Below, in pieces: positions 14,109-20,656 of a stretch of DNA of 21,661 bases. This stretch comes from CAZWUW01 sp964636895 (GTDB lineage Bacteria; Bacillota; Thermincolia; Thermincolales; CAZWUW01). The stretch spans positions 1-21,661 of the forward strand of contig CAZWUW010000052.1 of NCBI GenBank assembly GCA_964636895.1, read 5' to 3'. Each line of letters opens with the position of its first letter. Position 1 is the first letter of the stretch. Below the pieces are notes generated by a model that was given only the letters and a program-made list of their open reading frames with translations, was not told the origin of the DNA and did not search any database. The position numbers were made by a program, and so were the translations under genes.

Positions 14109-15455
14109 ATGCGGTTTGGTGATACCCTAAAAATTGTTACCCGCAACCTCAGGCGGCGCAAAGGACGGACAATTTTAACCGCTATTGGTGTAACTATCGG
14201 CACCGCGGCCATTGTGGCGATGATGTCACTGGCAATCGGTTTAAAAGAAAACGCGGTGAAAAGCGTCGGCAGGTTTGGCAAGCTTACGGAAATAGAAGTT
14301 TATCCGGGATATAAAGCAAATAATCAGCTCAATTTGGATGACCGGATCATAGCCGGCATAAAACAGATTCCCGGTGTTACGGCGGTAATGTCCAAACAGT
14401 CTAGCAGCGGAACAGCAGAAGTGGAAATTGGCCGCAAAGTAGGCCAGGGGGTTCAGGTGATTGGCTTGGACACCAAAGAAGCCCGCAACTTTGAATATCA
14501 AATGGCCCAGGGCAAGTACCTGGGCGGCGCCCGTAATGAGGCCGTGATTTCTTACAATTTCCCGGATTTTATGGGCGAGAAAAAGAAAAAAAGCCGCAAA
14601 AACAAGGATTCGGAGTTTATACCCCCACCGGCGCCCGGATCCGGCAACCCTGCAGCACGGCCGGTGCTGGTCGGCAAAAGTGCGGTAATCAGACTTAGTA
14701 AGCCGATGTCTAGCGGCTCCTCCATGGAAACCAGGGAATATCAGGTCAGGATAGTAGGCGTGCTGGACCAGGGGCAGGCCACCTGGGGAGGGGCGATAAT
14801 GCACCTGCCTATGGAAATGGTAAAGGAAATGAACAAATGGGCCGGCTCTGCCGGTGCGCCGGGTGGCAATGCCGGTGGCAGGGGTCGGGAAAACGTTTAT
14901 GATAACCTGGTAGTCAAGGTGCCGGACCGGCAGCAGGTGGAAAAGGTGGTTGAGCAAATCAGGCAGATGGGTTTTAATCCGCAATCACCCATTACCCAGT
15001 TAAAAGAGATTAATAAAGCCTTTATGATTCTGCAATTAATTTTTGGCGGCATTGGTGCAGTTTCCCTGTTGGTGGCCACCATCGGCATTATCAATACCAT
15101 GGTTATGTCTATTTTGGAACGAACCAGGGAAATTGGCATTATGAAGGTTTTGGGAGCCACCATCCCCAATGTGCGCAATCTGTTTCTCCTGGAAGCGGGG
15201 ACAATCGGCTTTTTCGGCGGGGTTAGCGGTATTGCCATATCCTATGGGATTGCGGGTATTGTTAATATGATTTTTCTGCGCTTTGCCATGCAGCAGGCGC
15301 CTCCGGGGGAACCCATCGGAAATATTGCGGTGATACCTCTGTGGCTGGTTTTGTTTGCCCTCGCTTTTGCCACTGTTGTAGGCGTGCTGGCCGGCATCTA
15401 CCCGGCGTTGCGGGCGGCCAGATTAAGTCCGTTAAATGCTATCAGACAGGAATAA
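14109..15455 (+). CDS. MacB-like FtsX-domain ABC permease
   Basis: This encodes 448 residues. An N-terminal NLRRRKGRTILTAIGVTIGT leads into the first membrane segment (about 19-42). A large extracellular MacB-type core domain (about 45-315) follows, then three C-terminal membrane segments (about 325-350, 375-400 and 415-440) with the FtsX-family sequence ILERTREIGIMKVLGA. Together with the ATPase and adaptor it forms a MacAB/YknXYZ-type tripartite system, which exports or senses peptides and antibiotics. ATG at 14109 is chosen, with GGGGGG about 9 nt upstream; an in-frame ATG at 14052 lies within the 21-nt repeat of the previous gene. The outer domain has a lysine-rich, proline-rich insertion (KKKKSRKN ... 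PPPAPGSG, about residues 158-182). The stop codon lies inside a 14-nt tandem duplication. Confidence 0.87.
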   Translation: MRFGDTLKIVTRNLRRRKGRTILTAIGVTIGTAAIVAMMSLAIGLKENAVKSVGRFGKLTEIEVYPGYKANNQLNLDDRIIAGIKQIPGVTAVMSKQSSSGTAEVEIGRKVGQGVQVIGLDTKEARNFEYQMAQGKYLGGARNEAVISYNFPDFMGEKKKKSRKNKDSEFIPPPAPGSGNPAARPVLVGKSAVIRLSKPMSSGSSMETREYQVRIVGVLDQGQATWGGAIMHLPMEMVKEMNKWAGSAGAPGGNAGGRGRENVYDNLVVKVPDRQQVEKVVEQIRQMGFNPQSPITQLKEINKAFMILQLIFGGIGAVSLLVATIGIINTMVMSILERTREIGIMKVLGATIPNVRNLFLLEAGTIGFFGGVSGIAISYGIAGIVNMIFLRFAMQQAPPGEPIGNIAVIPLWLVLFALAFATVVGVLAGIYPALRAARLSPLNAIRQE

Positions 15456-15471
15456 TTAGACAGGAATAATG
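15444..15471 (+). repeat. 14-nt tandem duplication spanning the permease stop codon
   Basis: AGACAGGAATAATT (15444-15457) is followed directly by AGACAGGAATAATG (15458-15471). The first copy holds the TAA stop of the permease gene. It looks like a replication-slippage duplication. Confidence 0.85.
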
Positions 15472-15521
15472 GGTTTTTATATATAGTAGCAGGAAGCCAA
15501 ATATTTTTTCCGGAGGTACAA

Positions 15522-17144
15522 ATGAAAAAGAAATTGATTATTGGCGGTGTAATTTTGGCGGTTTTATTAGCCGGCGGGTTTGCCGTGCGAAAGTTTCTGG
15601 GGTCACCGGCTCAGCCTGCAATGGCGCCCATGCCTACAGTAAAAGTTGAAAAAGGCCTGGTGGAAAAAGTGGTTTTTGCTAAAGGGGTAATTGCCGAGGC
15701 CAGGCGGGAAGAAGTGAAAGCAGAGGTGAAGGCCGGGGTAACCGAGGTGGCCGTCAAGGAAGGAGATACGGTAAAAGCCGGGGATTTACTTTTTGCCATG
15801 GATGCAGGGGATAGTAAACTGGCCCTGGAACAGGAGGAATTAAGTTATCAAATGAAGGCCGGCGAGCTGGCCAAGGCGCTTGCCGCCGCCGATTCGGAGA
15901 TTGTCCGGTCGCCTGTCACCGGGAAAGTGGTTAAAGTGCTGATAAAGGAAGGGGACAAGGTGGAGGACAGTACTCAGGTAGCGGAGGTGTCTGACCCGTC
16001 TGTCCTGGAGGTAGTTGCCCCCTTTGGCCCCATGGATATTAAGCGGATAGAAGTAGGGCAAAAGGCCAAGGTTTTTCCGCAGGAAAACTGGGGTTTCCTG
16101 GATGGCCGGGTAACCCGGGTGGATAAGCAGGGGAAGCCTGACCGAGGCGGTGGCTTGGTACATAATGTTACGGTGCGTTTTGCCAACCCTGGCGCGGTAC
16201 TGCCGGGGAAGAGCGCTTCCCTTGAGGTGCTGCCGGGCGACGGTTCCAATATACCGGCTCTTGATTGGGGTGAAATCCGGGAAGCTGAAGTAATCAAGGT
16301 TAAAGCCGGGGCTACCGGGCGGGTCATAAAAATTGACGTCCGGGAAGGGGATAATGTCAATAAAAACGCTCTGCTGGCGCGGCTGGACATTACAGATGGC
16401 AAGCTGGCCCTGTCAGACCGCCGGTTGGCTTTGCGCCAGGCCGAGCTGGCCAGGGAAATAAAGCTAAAGGCGTTGTCCCGGTATCGGGTTTACGCCACTC
16501 AGGACGGAATAGTCAGCGAAGTAAATGTAGTTAAAGGGCAGGAGCCCCCTATGGATAAACCGGCGGTGGTTATTTCCGGGGTACAGGGCCTGGAGTTAGT
16601 GGCCAAAGTGGAAGAAGCGGATATACCCTACCTGCGGATGGGTCAGGAGGCGGCAGTTTATGCCAATGCCTTCGGGGAGCGTCTTTTCCCGGGGGTGATA
16701 ACCGAAATTGCCCGGCAGGGAAAAACCGAAGGGAGCGCAGTGGTTTTTGAAACCAAAGTTAAAATAAAAGACCCCGGTCCGCTAAGAGTCGGCATGACCG
16801 GGGATGTGGATATTCAGGTGGCAAAGAAAAACGGTGTGATGCGACTGCCGCTCACGGCGGTGAACATTGAAGGCCGGAAGGGTACGGTCATGGTCACCGG
16901 TAAACTGGAAACGACGCCGCCGGGCAGTAAACAGGCGGACCCGCAAAGCGCGGACCCGCAAAGCGCGAATCAGCAAGGCAGTGCGCCGCAAGGCGGGCCG
17001 GGAGCTGCGTCGCCGGCGGCAGTGCCCAGGGAGGTTAAACTGGGACTGGAGGGTGACGAATTCATTGAAATAACCGGCGGGCTAAAAGTAGGGGAAGAAG
17101 TATTGCTTAACCCCAATGTCGCTCAGCCGGCAGCGGGATTCTAA
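15522..17144 (+). CDS. Membrane-fusion (adaptor) protein with duplicated lipoyl/barrel halves
   Basis: This encodes 540 residues, much longer than typical MacA or YknX adaptors (about 370-400). One N-terminal membrane anchor lies at residues 4-22. It contains two adaptor-like halves. The first has lipoyl-type segments at about 64-95 (VTEVAVKEGDTVKAGDLL) and 127-157 (GKVVKVLIKEGDKVEDSTQV), then a beta-barrel-like part (161-236). The second repeats this with GRVIKIDVREGDNVNKNALL (266-285), a segment at 324-350 (ATQDGIVSEVNVVKGQ), a barrel (357-433) and a membrane-proximal part (434-535). Helical hairpins between lipoyl halves are short. A Gln/Ser/Pro-rich linker (about 468-500) contains 15-nt DNA repeats. 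The ribosome site is CCGGAGGTACAA. The gene ends in a 4-nt overlap with the stop of the facing gene. The role is inferred as the extracellular adaptor of the adjacent ATPase/permease. Confidence 0.85.
   Translation: MKKKLIIGGVILAVLLAGGFAVRKFLGSPAQPAMAPMPTVKVEKGLVEKVVFAKGVIAEARREEVKAEVKAGVTEVAVKEGDTVKAGDLLFAMDAGDSKLALEQEELSYQMKAGELAKALAAADSEIVRSPVTGKVVKVLIKEGDKVEDSTQVAEVSDPSVLEVVAPFGPMDIKRIEVGQKAKVFPQENWGFLDGRVTRVDKQGKPDRGGGLVHNVTVRFANPGAVLPGKSASLEVLPGDGSNIPALDWGEIREAEVIKVKAGATGRVIKIDVREGDNVNKNALLARLDITDGKLALSDRRLALRQAELAREIKLKALSRYRVYATQDGIVSEVNVVKGQEPPMDKPAVVISGVQGLELVAKVEEADIPYLRMGQEAAVYANAFGERLFPGVITEIARQGKTEGSAVVFETKVKIKDPGPLRVGMTGDVDIQVAKKNGVMRLPLTAVNIEGRKGTVMVTGKLETTPPGSKQADPQSADPQSANQQGSAPQGGPGAASPAAVPREVKLGLEGDEFIEITGGLKVGEEVLLNPNVAQPAAGF
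16935..16994 (+). repeat. 15-nt tandem repeats in the adaptor linker
   Basis: Two identical 15-nt units (16935-16949, 16950-16964) are followed by two degenerate ones (16965-16994). They encode ADPQS, ADPQS, ANQQG and SAPQG. The repeat number may vary between strains without breaking the frame. Confidence 0.85.
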
Positions 17145-17160
17145 ATTTGCAGGCTGCCGG
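17127..17160. repeat. Inverted repeat around overlapping convergent stop codons
   Basis: CCGGCAGC (17127-17134) pairs with GCTGCCGG (17153-17160) across 18 nt that hold both stop codons (TAA at 17142-17144 on plus, TAG at 17143-17141 on minus). No strong T run follows on either side, so termination is uncertain. Confidence 0.55.
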
Positions 17161-19459
17161 TCTCTTTCAGGTCTGGCAGTTGGTGGGCTTTAATTTTAGT
17201 TTGCGACAAGGTATAAAGGGTATCGCCGATATAAATGATCCTTTCTACGTTCTTGTCGCTTCCCGGCCAGTAGGTACCGGCTTTTTTGTAATCCTCGGCC
17301 GTTAAATGAGTAATTTTGCCTTTCAGGCTAAAGCCCTTGACCAGGTCAAGATTATAGATATATGCGCCCTGGAAGGTGAACTCGCCGTAAGCGGGGATAT
17401 TATCTGCAGCGGATTTGTTTTTTACTTCCATTACCGTAACCGGGAAGGCCAGCAGGTTTTTATCTTTGGCAAACAGCAGGGCTTTGTGGTTCCGCAACAG
17501 TTCGGAGTCGGTACCCCGGTCGCCGATTTTTTCAGTGAATTTTTCTTTGGGGTTATGCACATCACTCACATCAAAAACAGCTATTTTCATTCCCTGGTAA
17601 AAAGCCACGGGTCCTGCATCCCTGTCGCCCGGATTTTTTGGCGTCATTTCCACCGTGTCTTTACCAAAACCGATGATGTGGTTTTCATCGTACGGGTGGA
17701 GGTAATCACTGTAGCCCGGAATCTTGAGGGCGCCGAGGATTTTGGGCGCTTGCGGGTCTTTTAAATCAATGACAAAAAGCGGGTCCACGGTTTTAAAGGT
17801 AACCATATAGCCCCGGTCGCCCATAAAACGGACGGAATAAATTTTCTCACCGGGCGCAATGTCTTCAATTTTGCCCGCCGTTTTTAAATTATTGTCCAGG
17901 ATATAAACATTATTCCGGGATGTGTTTTCATCATTCCGCCAGACCTCGCCTTTGGTTGTGGCAATGCGGAAATAACCTTTATGTTCATCCATGGAAAACT
18001 GGTTTAAAATTATGCCCGGCACCTCACCTTTGCCCTGGTAGTCAACTTTGCCCTGATTCAGCGCAAATTTGTATACCTGGGTATTGTTTTGGCCTGCCGG
18101 CCGGGGCATTATTGCCGCCGGATTGTTGGCTGTCTCGTCAGCTGCTGCATACCGGGTTACCGCCACATACAAATTCTGCGCGGAAGCATAAATGTTCTGT
18201 CCGGCACCCAGGTAGGTGGAAATATCCGCCGCAGCATCCGCACGGTCAAGATTTATGCCGGCAACAAGCAGGTAGTTGGGGGCCACGGAATCCGGGAAAT
18301 AACGGATATTGTCAAAGCTAATGGCGGTAAATTTGCCGGTGCCGGCGGAATCCCGGTAGGCAGGTGATAGAACGGCTTTTGGCTGCTGCATGATATAGTA
18401 ATCAATATTTTTATTAGCTACAAAATACAGGTTATTACCGATTTTGCGGGAAGAGACATAATTCCCTTCCAGTTCCACGTCCCGCAGCCGTTTTAGGTTG
18501 GCCTTATCGCTCAGGTCATAAATAATCGCCTTAACCGTGCTCCGGGTGAAAAAAGGCGGCGGGTAGATTTTCGGGCTCACCGGCTCTGCCGGCTGCGGCA
18601 GCATCACCGGCACATCCTCGTAGGAAGAGCCGATAATTACCAGATGCTTTGCGTCTACATACATTTCCTGGGGAACAAACTTTTCTTTATTGAAGTCCAG
18701 CATGCTGACGTTTTTCATCTCGGCCGGCGGGGAGGCTTTAGTCACCATTACGCGCCGGTTGTTGACCTGATAAATATAATTCCCGTCAGTTTTCACAATA
18801 TCCGCTTCATCCACCCCCAGGACCTGCACATTGGTGGTGGAATATTCTTTTGCTGTTTGATCTGCGGCCGAGGCCGAATTTTCCGCCACGGAAGGCAATG
18901 CGCCGGTGGTGGCGGGTGCCGATTTGAGGGCATGCCGGTATTGTAAGTTATCGAAATTTACCGCTTTAGCCAGGACATTTCTTAAATTTTCCTCAGAACC
19001 GACCAGGGGAAGGTTTACGGCCAGTTTTTTGATGAATACGGTTTGGGATTTGGCCTGCCAGTCCACGGTCAGACCCAGGGCCTCGCCAACGAAGCGCAGC
19101 GGAACCATGGTGCGGCCGTTAATGATAGTGGGGGCAGCGTCTAAAGTCAGTTCCCGGCCGTTTTTGGCTGCCGTCTTGCGGTCAATAGTTAACAGAAATT
19201 GAGTATTTCCCTTGGTCGCTGTGACGGCCCGCTTGGCAGCATCCCATTTGATGTCTGCCTGCAGGGCGGTAAAAATACCCCGCATCGGCACCATTACCCG
19301 GCCGTTGATAAGCTGCGGCGGCACATCAAAAACCAGCAGCTTATCTTCCAGGAATACTTTGATACCGGCTTCGGCTTTACCCGGTGGGGCTGTCAGAAAC
19401 GGAGAAGCCAGGGCGAAGGTCAAAGCGCATGCTAATATGAGGGGCAGGAATTTTTTCAT
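17141..19459 (-). CDS. Secreted beta-propeller protein with copper-amine-oxidase-type stalk domain
   Basis: This encodes 772 residues. The signal peptide covers about 1-31 (MKKFLPLILACALTFALAS ... AEA). Two stalk repeats typical of copper amine oxidase N-domain-like proteins follow: INGRVMVPMRGIFTALQADIKW (51-72) and INGRTMVPLRFVGEALGLTVDW (113-134). After a linker, a long region from about residue 205 (NVQVLGVDEADIVKTDGNYIY) matches the secreted beta-propeller family first seen in archaea and clostridia, continuing to the C-terminus with repeated blades (for example DKNLLAFPVTV, DLKDPQAPKILG). The stalk domain is thought to bind cell-wall sugars and display the propeller outside the cell; the propeller ligand is unknown. 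AAAGGAGTGG lies about 8 nt before the ATG. The gene faces the adaptor gene with overlapping stop codons and is not part of its operon. Confidence 0.85.
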   Translation of the reverse strand: MKKFLPLILACALTFALASPFLTAPPGKAEAGIKVFLEDKLLVFDVPPQLINGRVMVPMRGIFTALQADIKWDAAKRAVTATKGNTQFLLTIDRKTAAKNGRELTLDAAPTIINGRTMVPLRFVGEALGLTVDWQAKSQTVFIKKLAVNLPLVGSEENLRNVLAKAVNFDNLQYRHALKSAPATTGALPSVAENSASAADQTAKEYSTTNVQVLGVDEADIVKTDGNYIYQVNNRRVMVTKASPPAEMKNVSMLDFNKEKFVPQEMYVDAKHLVIIGSSYEDVPVMLPQPAEPVSPKIYPPPFFTRSTVKAIIYDLSDKANLKRLRDVELEGNYVSSRKIGNNLYFVANKNIDYYIMQQPKAVLSPAYRDSAGTGKFTAISFDNIRYFPDSVAPNYLLVAGINLDRADAAADISTYLGAGQNIYASAQNLYVAVTRYAAADETANNPAAIMPRPAGQNNTQVYKFALNQGKVDYQGKGEVPGIILNQFSMDEHKGYFRIATTKGEVWRNDENTSRNNVYILDNNLKTAGKIEDIAPGEKIYSVRFMGDRGYMVTFKTVDPLFVIDLKDPQAPKILGALKIPGYSDYLHPYDENHIIGFGKDTVEMTPKNPGDRDAGPVAFYQGMKIAVFDVSDVHNPKEKFTEKIGDRGTDSELLRNHKALLFAKDKNLLAFPVTVMEVKNKSAADNIPAYGEFTFQGAYIYNLDLVKGFSLKGKITHLTAEDYKKAGTYWPGSDKNVERIIYIGDTLYTLSQTKIKAHQLPDLKETGSLQI

Positions 19460-19486
19460 CGGCTATACCACTCCTTTACTTTTGCA

Positions 19487-19492
19487 ATTATA
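19487..19492 (-). promoter_or_regulatory. -10 box for the beta-propeller gene
   Basis: On the minus strand TATAAT (19492-19487) lies about 28 nt before the ATG at 19459. The expected -35 position holds an A-rich stretch with no good TTGACA match, so the promoter is only partly supported. Confidence 0.45.
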
Positions 19493-19549
19493 GACGAAAA
19501 AAACAATATTTTTGTTCCCGGCCAGTTATTACAAGAAAGCCTTTTTAAG

Positions 19550-19574
19550 AAAAAATCGTATATTTCGATTTTTT
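19550..19574. repeat. AT-rich inverted repeat in the divergent promoter region
   Basis: AAAAAATCG (19550-19558) pairs perfectly with CGATTTTTT (19566-19574) over a 7-nt loop. It stands just upstream of the -35 box of the mpsC-like gene and between two divergent genes. It could be an operator, or a terminator-like hairpin. Confidence 0.5.
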
Positions 19575-19579
19575 ATATA

Positions 19580-19608
19580 TTGTATTTTTTCTTTGAATGC
19601 CTTATAAT
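19580..19608 (+). promoter_or_regulatory. Sigma-A promoter of the mpsC-like gene
   Basis: TTGTAT (19580-19585), 17 nt and TATAAT (19603-19608). The start codon lies about 47 nt downstream. Confidence 0.75.
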
Positions 19609-19655
19609 TTAATCACTGTTGCATGATTTAATTAAGTAGCACAAGGGGTATGGGT

Positions 19656-20012
19656 GTGGTTTATTCCAAAGGCCAAAAAGAAGATGAAATAACGAAGTTG
19701 ATGATTCAGTGGGAAAAGGATTATAAAGGCCGTGGACCCACGGAGGCCAAGACGGATATTCTCCGGAATATGGTCATCGTAACTCTCCGGGGTATCCTAT
19801 CACAAGCTGAACAGCGCCTGGCCCAAGAAAAAGAAGGCATGGCTCTGATCAAAAAGTTGCGTCAGCAATTGGTTGAACAGGGGCGTTCCGAACTGGAAGA
19901 AATTATTACTACCGTAACTAAGGCTAAAGTAATTAGCCTGCATACGGACATTAGTACCAAAACAGGTGAACGGGTTTTTATTTTTGTAACGGAACGTGAT
20001 ATAGACGAATAA
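19656..20012 (+). CDS. MpsC family protein (DUF2294)
   Basis: This encodes 118 residues resembling DUF2294, also annotated as Na+-translocating membrane potential-generating system protein MpsC. Features are an N-terminal helix (KGQKEDEITKLMIQWEKDYKGRGPTEAKTDILRNMVIVTLRG), a central charged helical part (AEQRLAQEKEGMALIKKLRQQLVEQGRSELEEII) and the end VISLHTDISTKTGERVFIFVTERDIDE, which is the most conserved part of the family. No membrane segment is present despite the family name, so a soluble or peripheral partner is likely. GTG at 19656 is chosen, because AAGGGG stands 7 nt before it; the ATG at 19650 would be only 1 nt from that site. The gene is monocistronic with its own promoter and terminator. 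The function in this organism is not known. Confidence 0.75.
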   Translation: MVYSKGQKEDEITKLMIQWEKDYKGRGPTEAKTDILRNMVIVTLRGILSQAEQRLAQEKEGMALIKKLRQQLVEQGRSELEEIITTVTKAKVISLHTDISTKTGERVFIFVTERDIDE

Positions 20013-20065
20013 TTTAATATGAGTTGGAAGACATTTAAAAGGGTAGACTCTATCAGTTAAAATGC

Positions 20066-20109
20066 AATCCAACACCGATGCTTTGACGGCATTCGGTGTT
20101 GGATTTTTT
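20066..20109 (+). terminator. Rho-independent terminator of the mpsC-like gene
   Basis: AATCCAACACCGA-TGC (20066-20081) pairs with GCATTCGGTGTTGGATT (to 20105) with one bulge, followed by six T. It lies about 55 nt beyond the stop. Confidence 0.9.
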
Positions 20110-20129
20110 GTTTATCTCTTTGTTTATCT
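20107..20129 (+). repeat. Tandem TTTGTTTATCT repeat upstream of purE
   Basis: TTTGTTTATCT occurs at 20107-20117 and again at 20119-20129, a 12-nt period. The second copy abuts a weak -10-like TACAAT (20129-20134). No guanine riboswitch or other purine-sensing RNA was recognised between the terminator and purE. Confidence 0.6.
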
Positions 20130-20169
20130 ACAATGAGGCATGATTTCAAAATACAAAGGAGGTTGGGTA

Positions 20170-20655
20170 ATGCAAGCAATTGTTTCGGTTATCATGGGCA
20201 GTCGGTCCGACTGGCCGGTAATGCAGGAAACATGCCTGATACTGGAAGAGTTGGCGGTTCCCTACGAAAAGAAAATTGTTTCTGCGCACCGGACACCGGA
20301 TTGGCTGTTCAGATTTGCTGAAGATGCCCGTGAACGGGCAATTAAAGTTATTATAGCAGGCGCCGGGGGGGCTGCCCATCTGCCCGGCATGGTGGCGGCC
20401 AAGACGTTGCTGCCCGTTATTGGTGTGCCGGTACCGGCTACACAGCTGCAGGGCATAGATGCCTTGCTGTCAATAGTGCAAATGCCGGCCGGAGTGCCGG
20501 TGGCTACCGTAGCTATTGGTGCTGCCGGGGCGAAAAATGCCGCTCTGCTGGCGGCTCAAATCCTGGCCTTGCATGATGAGGAACTTGGCCGGCGGCTGCA
20601 GGCCCGCCGGGATAACGCGGCCCGGCAGGTGCTGGAAACTGAGGAGTGGTCTTAA
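20170..20655 (+). CDS. purE: N5-carboxyaminoimidazole ribonucleotide mutase PurE (class I)
   Basis: This encodes 161 residues, the normal length for class I PurE. The enzyme converts N5-CAIR to CAIR in IMP synthesis, using the product of PurK. Signature segments are MGSRSDWPVM (9-18), SAHRTPD (38-44, with the catalytic histidine H40), AGAGGAAHLPGM (63-74) and MPAGVPVATVAI (105-116). ATG at 20170 is chosen, with AAAGGAGG 7 nt upstream; an ATG at 20140 precedes that site. The purK start lies 1 nt after the stop, so the two are co-transcribed. The presence of PurK as neighbour supports the N5-CAIR mutase class rather than the class II carboxylase. Confidence 0.96.
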   Translation: MQAIVSVIMGSRSDWPVMQETCLILEELAVPYEKKIVSAHRTPDWLFRFAEDARERAIKVIIAGAGGAAHLPGMVAAKTLLPVIGVPVPATQLQGIDALLSIVQMPAGVPVATVAIGAAGAKNAALLAAQILALHDEELGRRLQARRDNAARQVLETEEWS

Positions 20656-20656
20656 G

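Noticed and set aside
14241..14984. 247-residue minus-strand frame over the MacB-like permease
   Set aside because: It is a shadow of a well-supported gene, with no ribosome site and no family resemblance.
17306..17764. 152-residue plus-strand frame over the beta-propeller gene
   Set aside because: It is antisense to a conserved secreted protein, and its composition has no protein-family features.
20013..20169. Possible guanine riboswitch or PurR box before purE
   Set aside because: Apart from the terminator and the TTTGTTTATCT repeat, no purine aptamer core or paired PurR-like boxes could be recognised.
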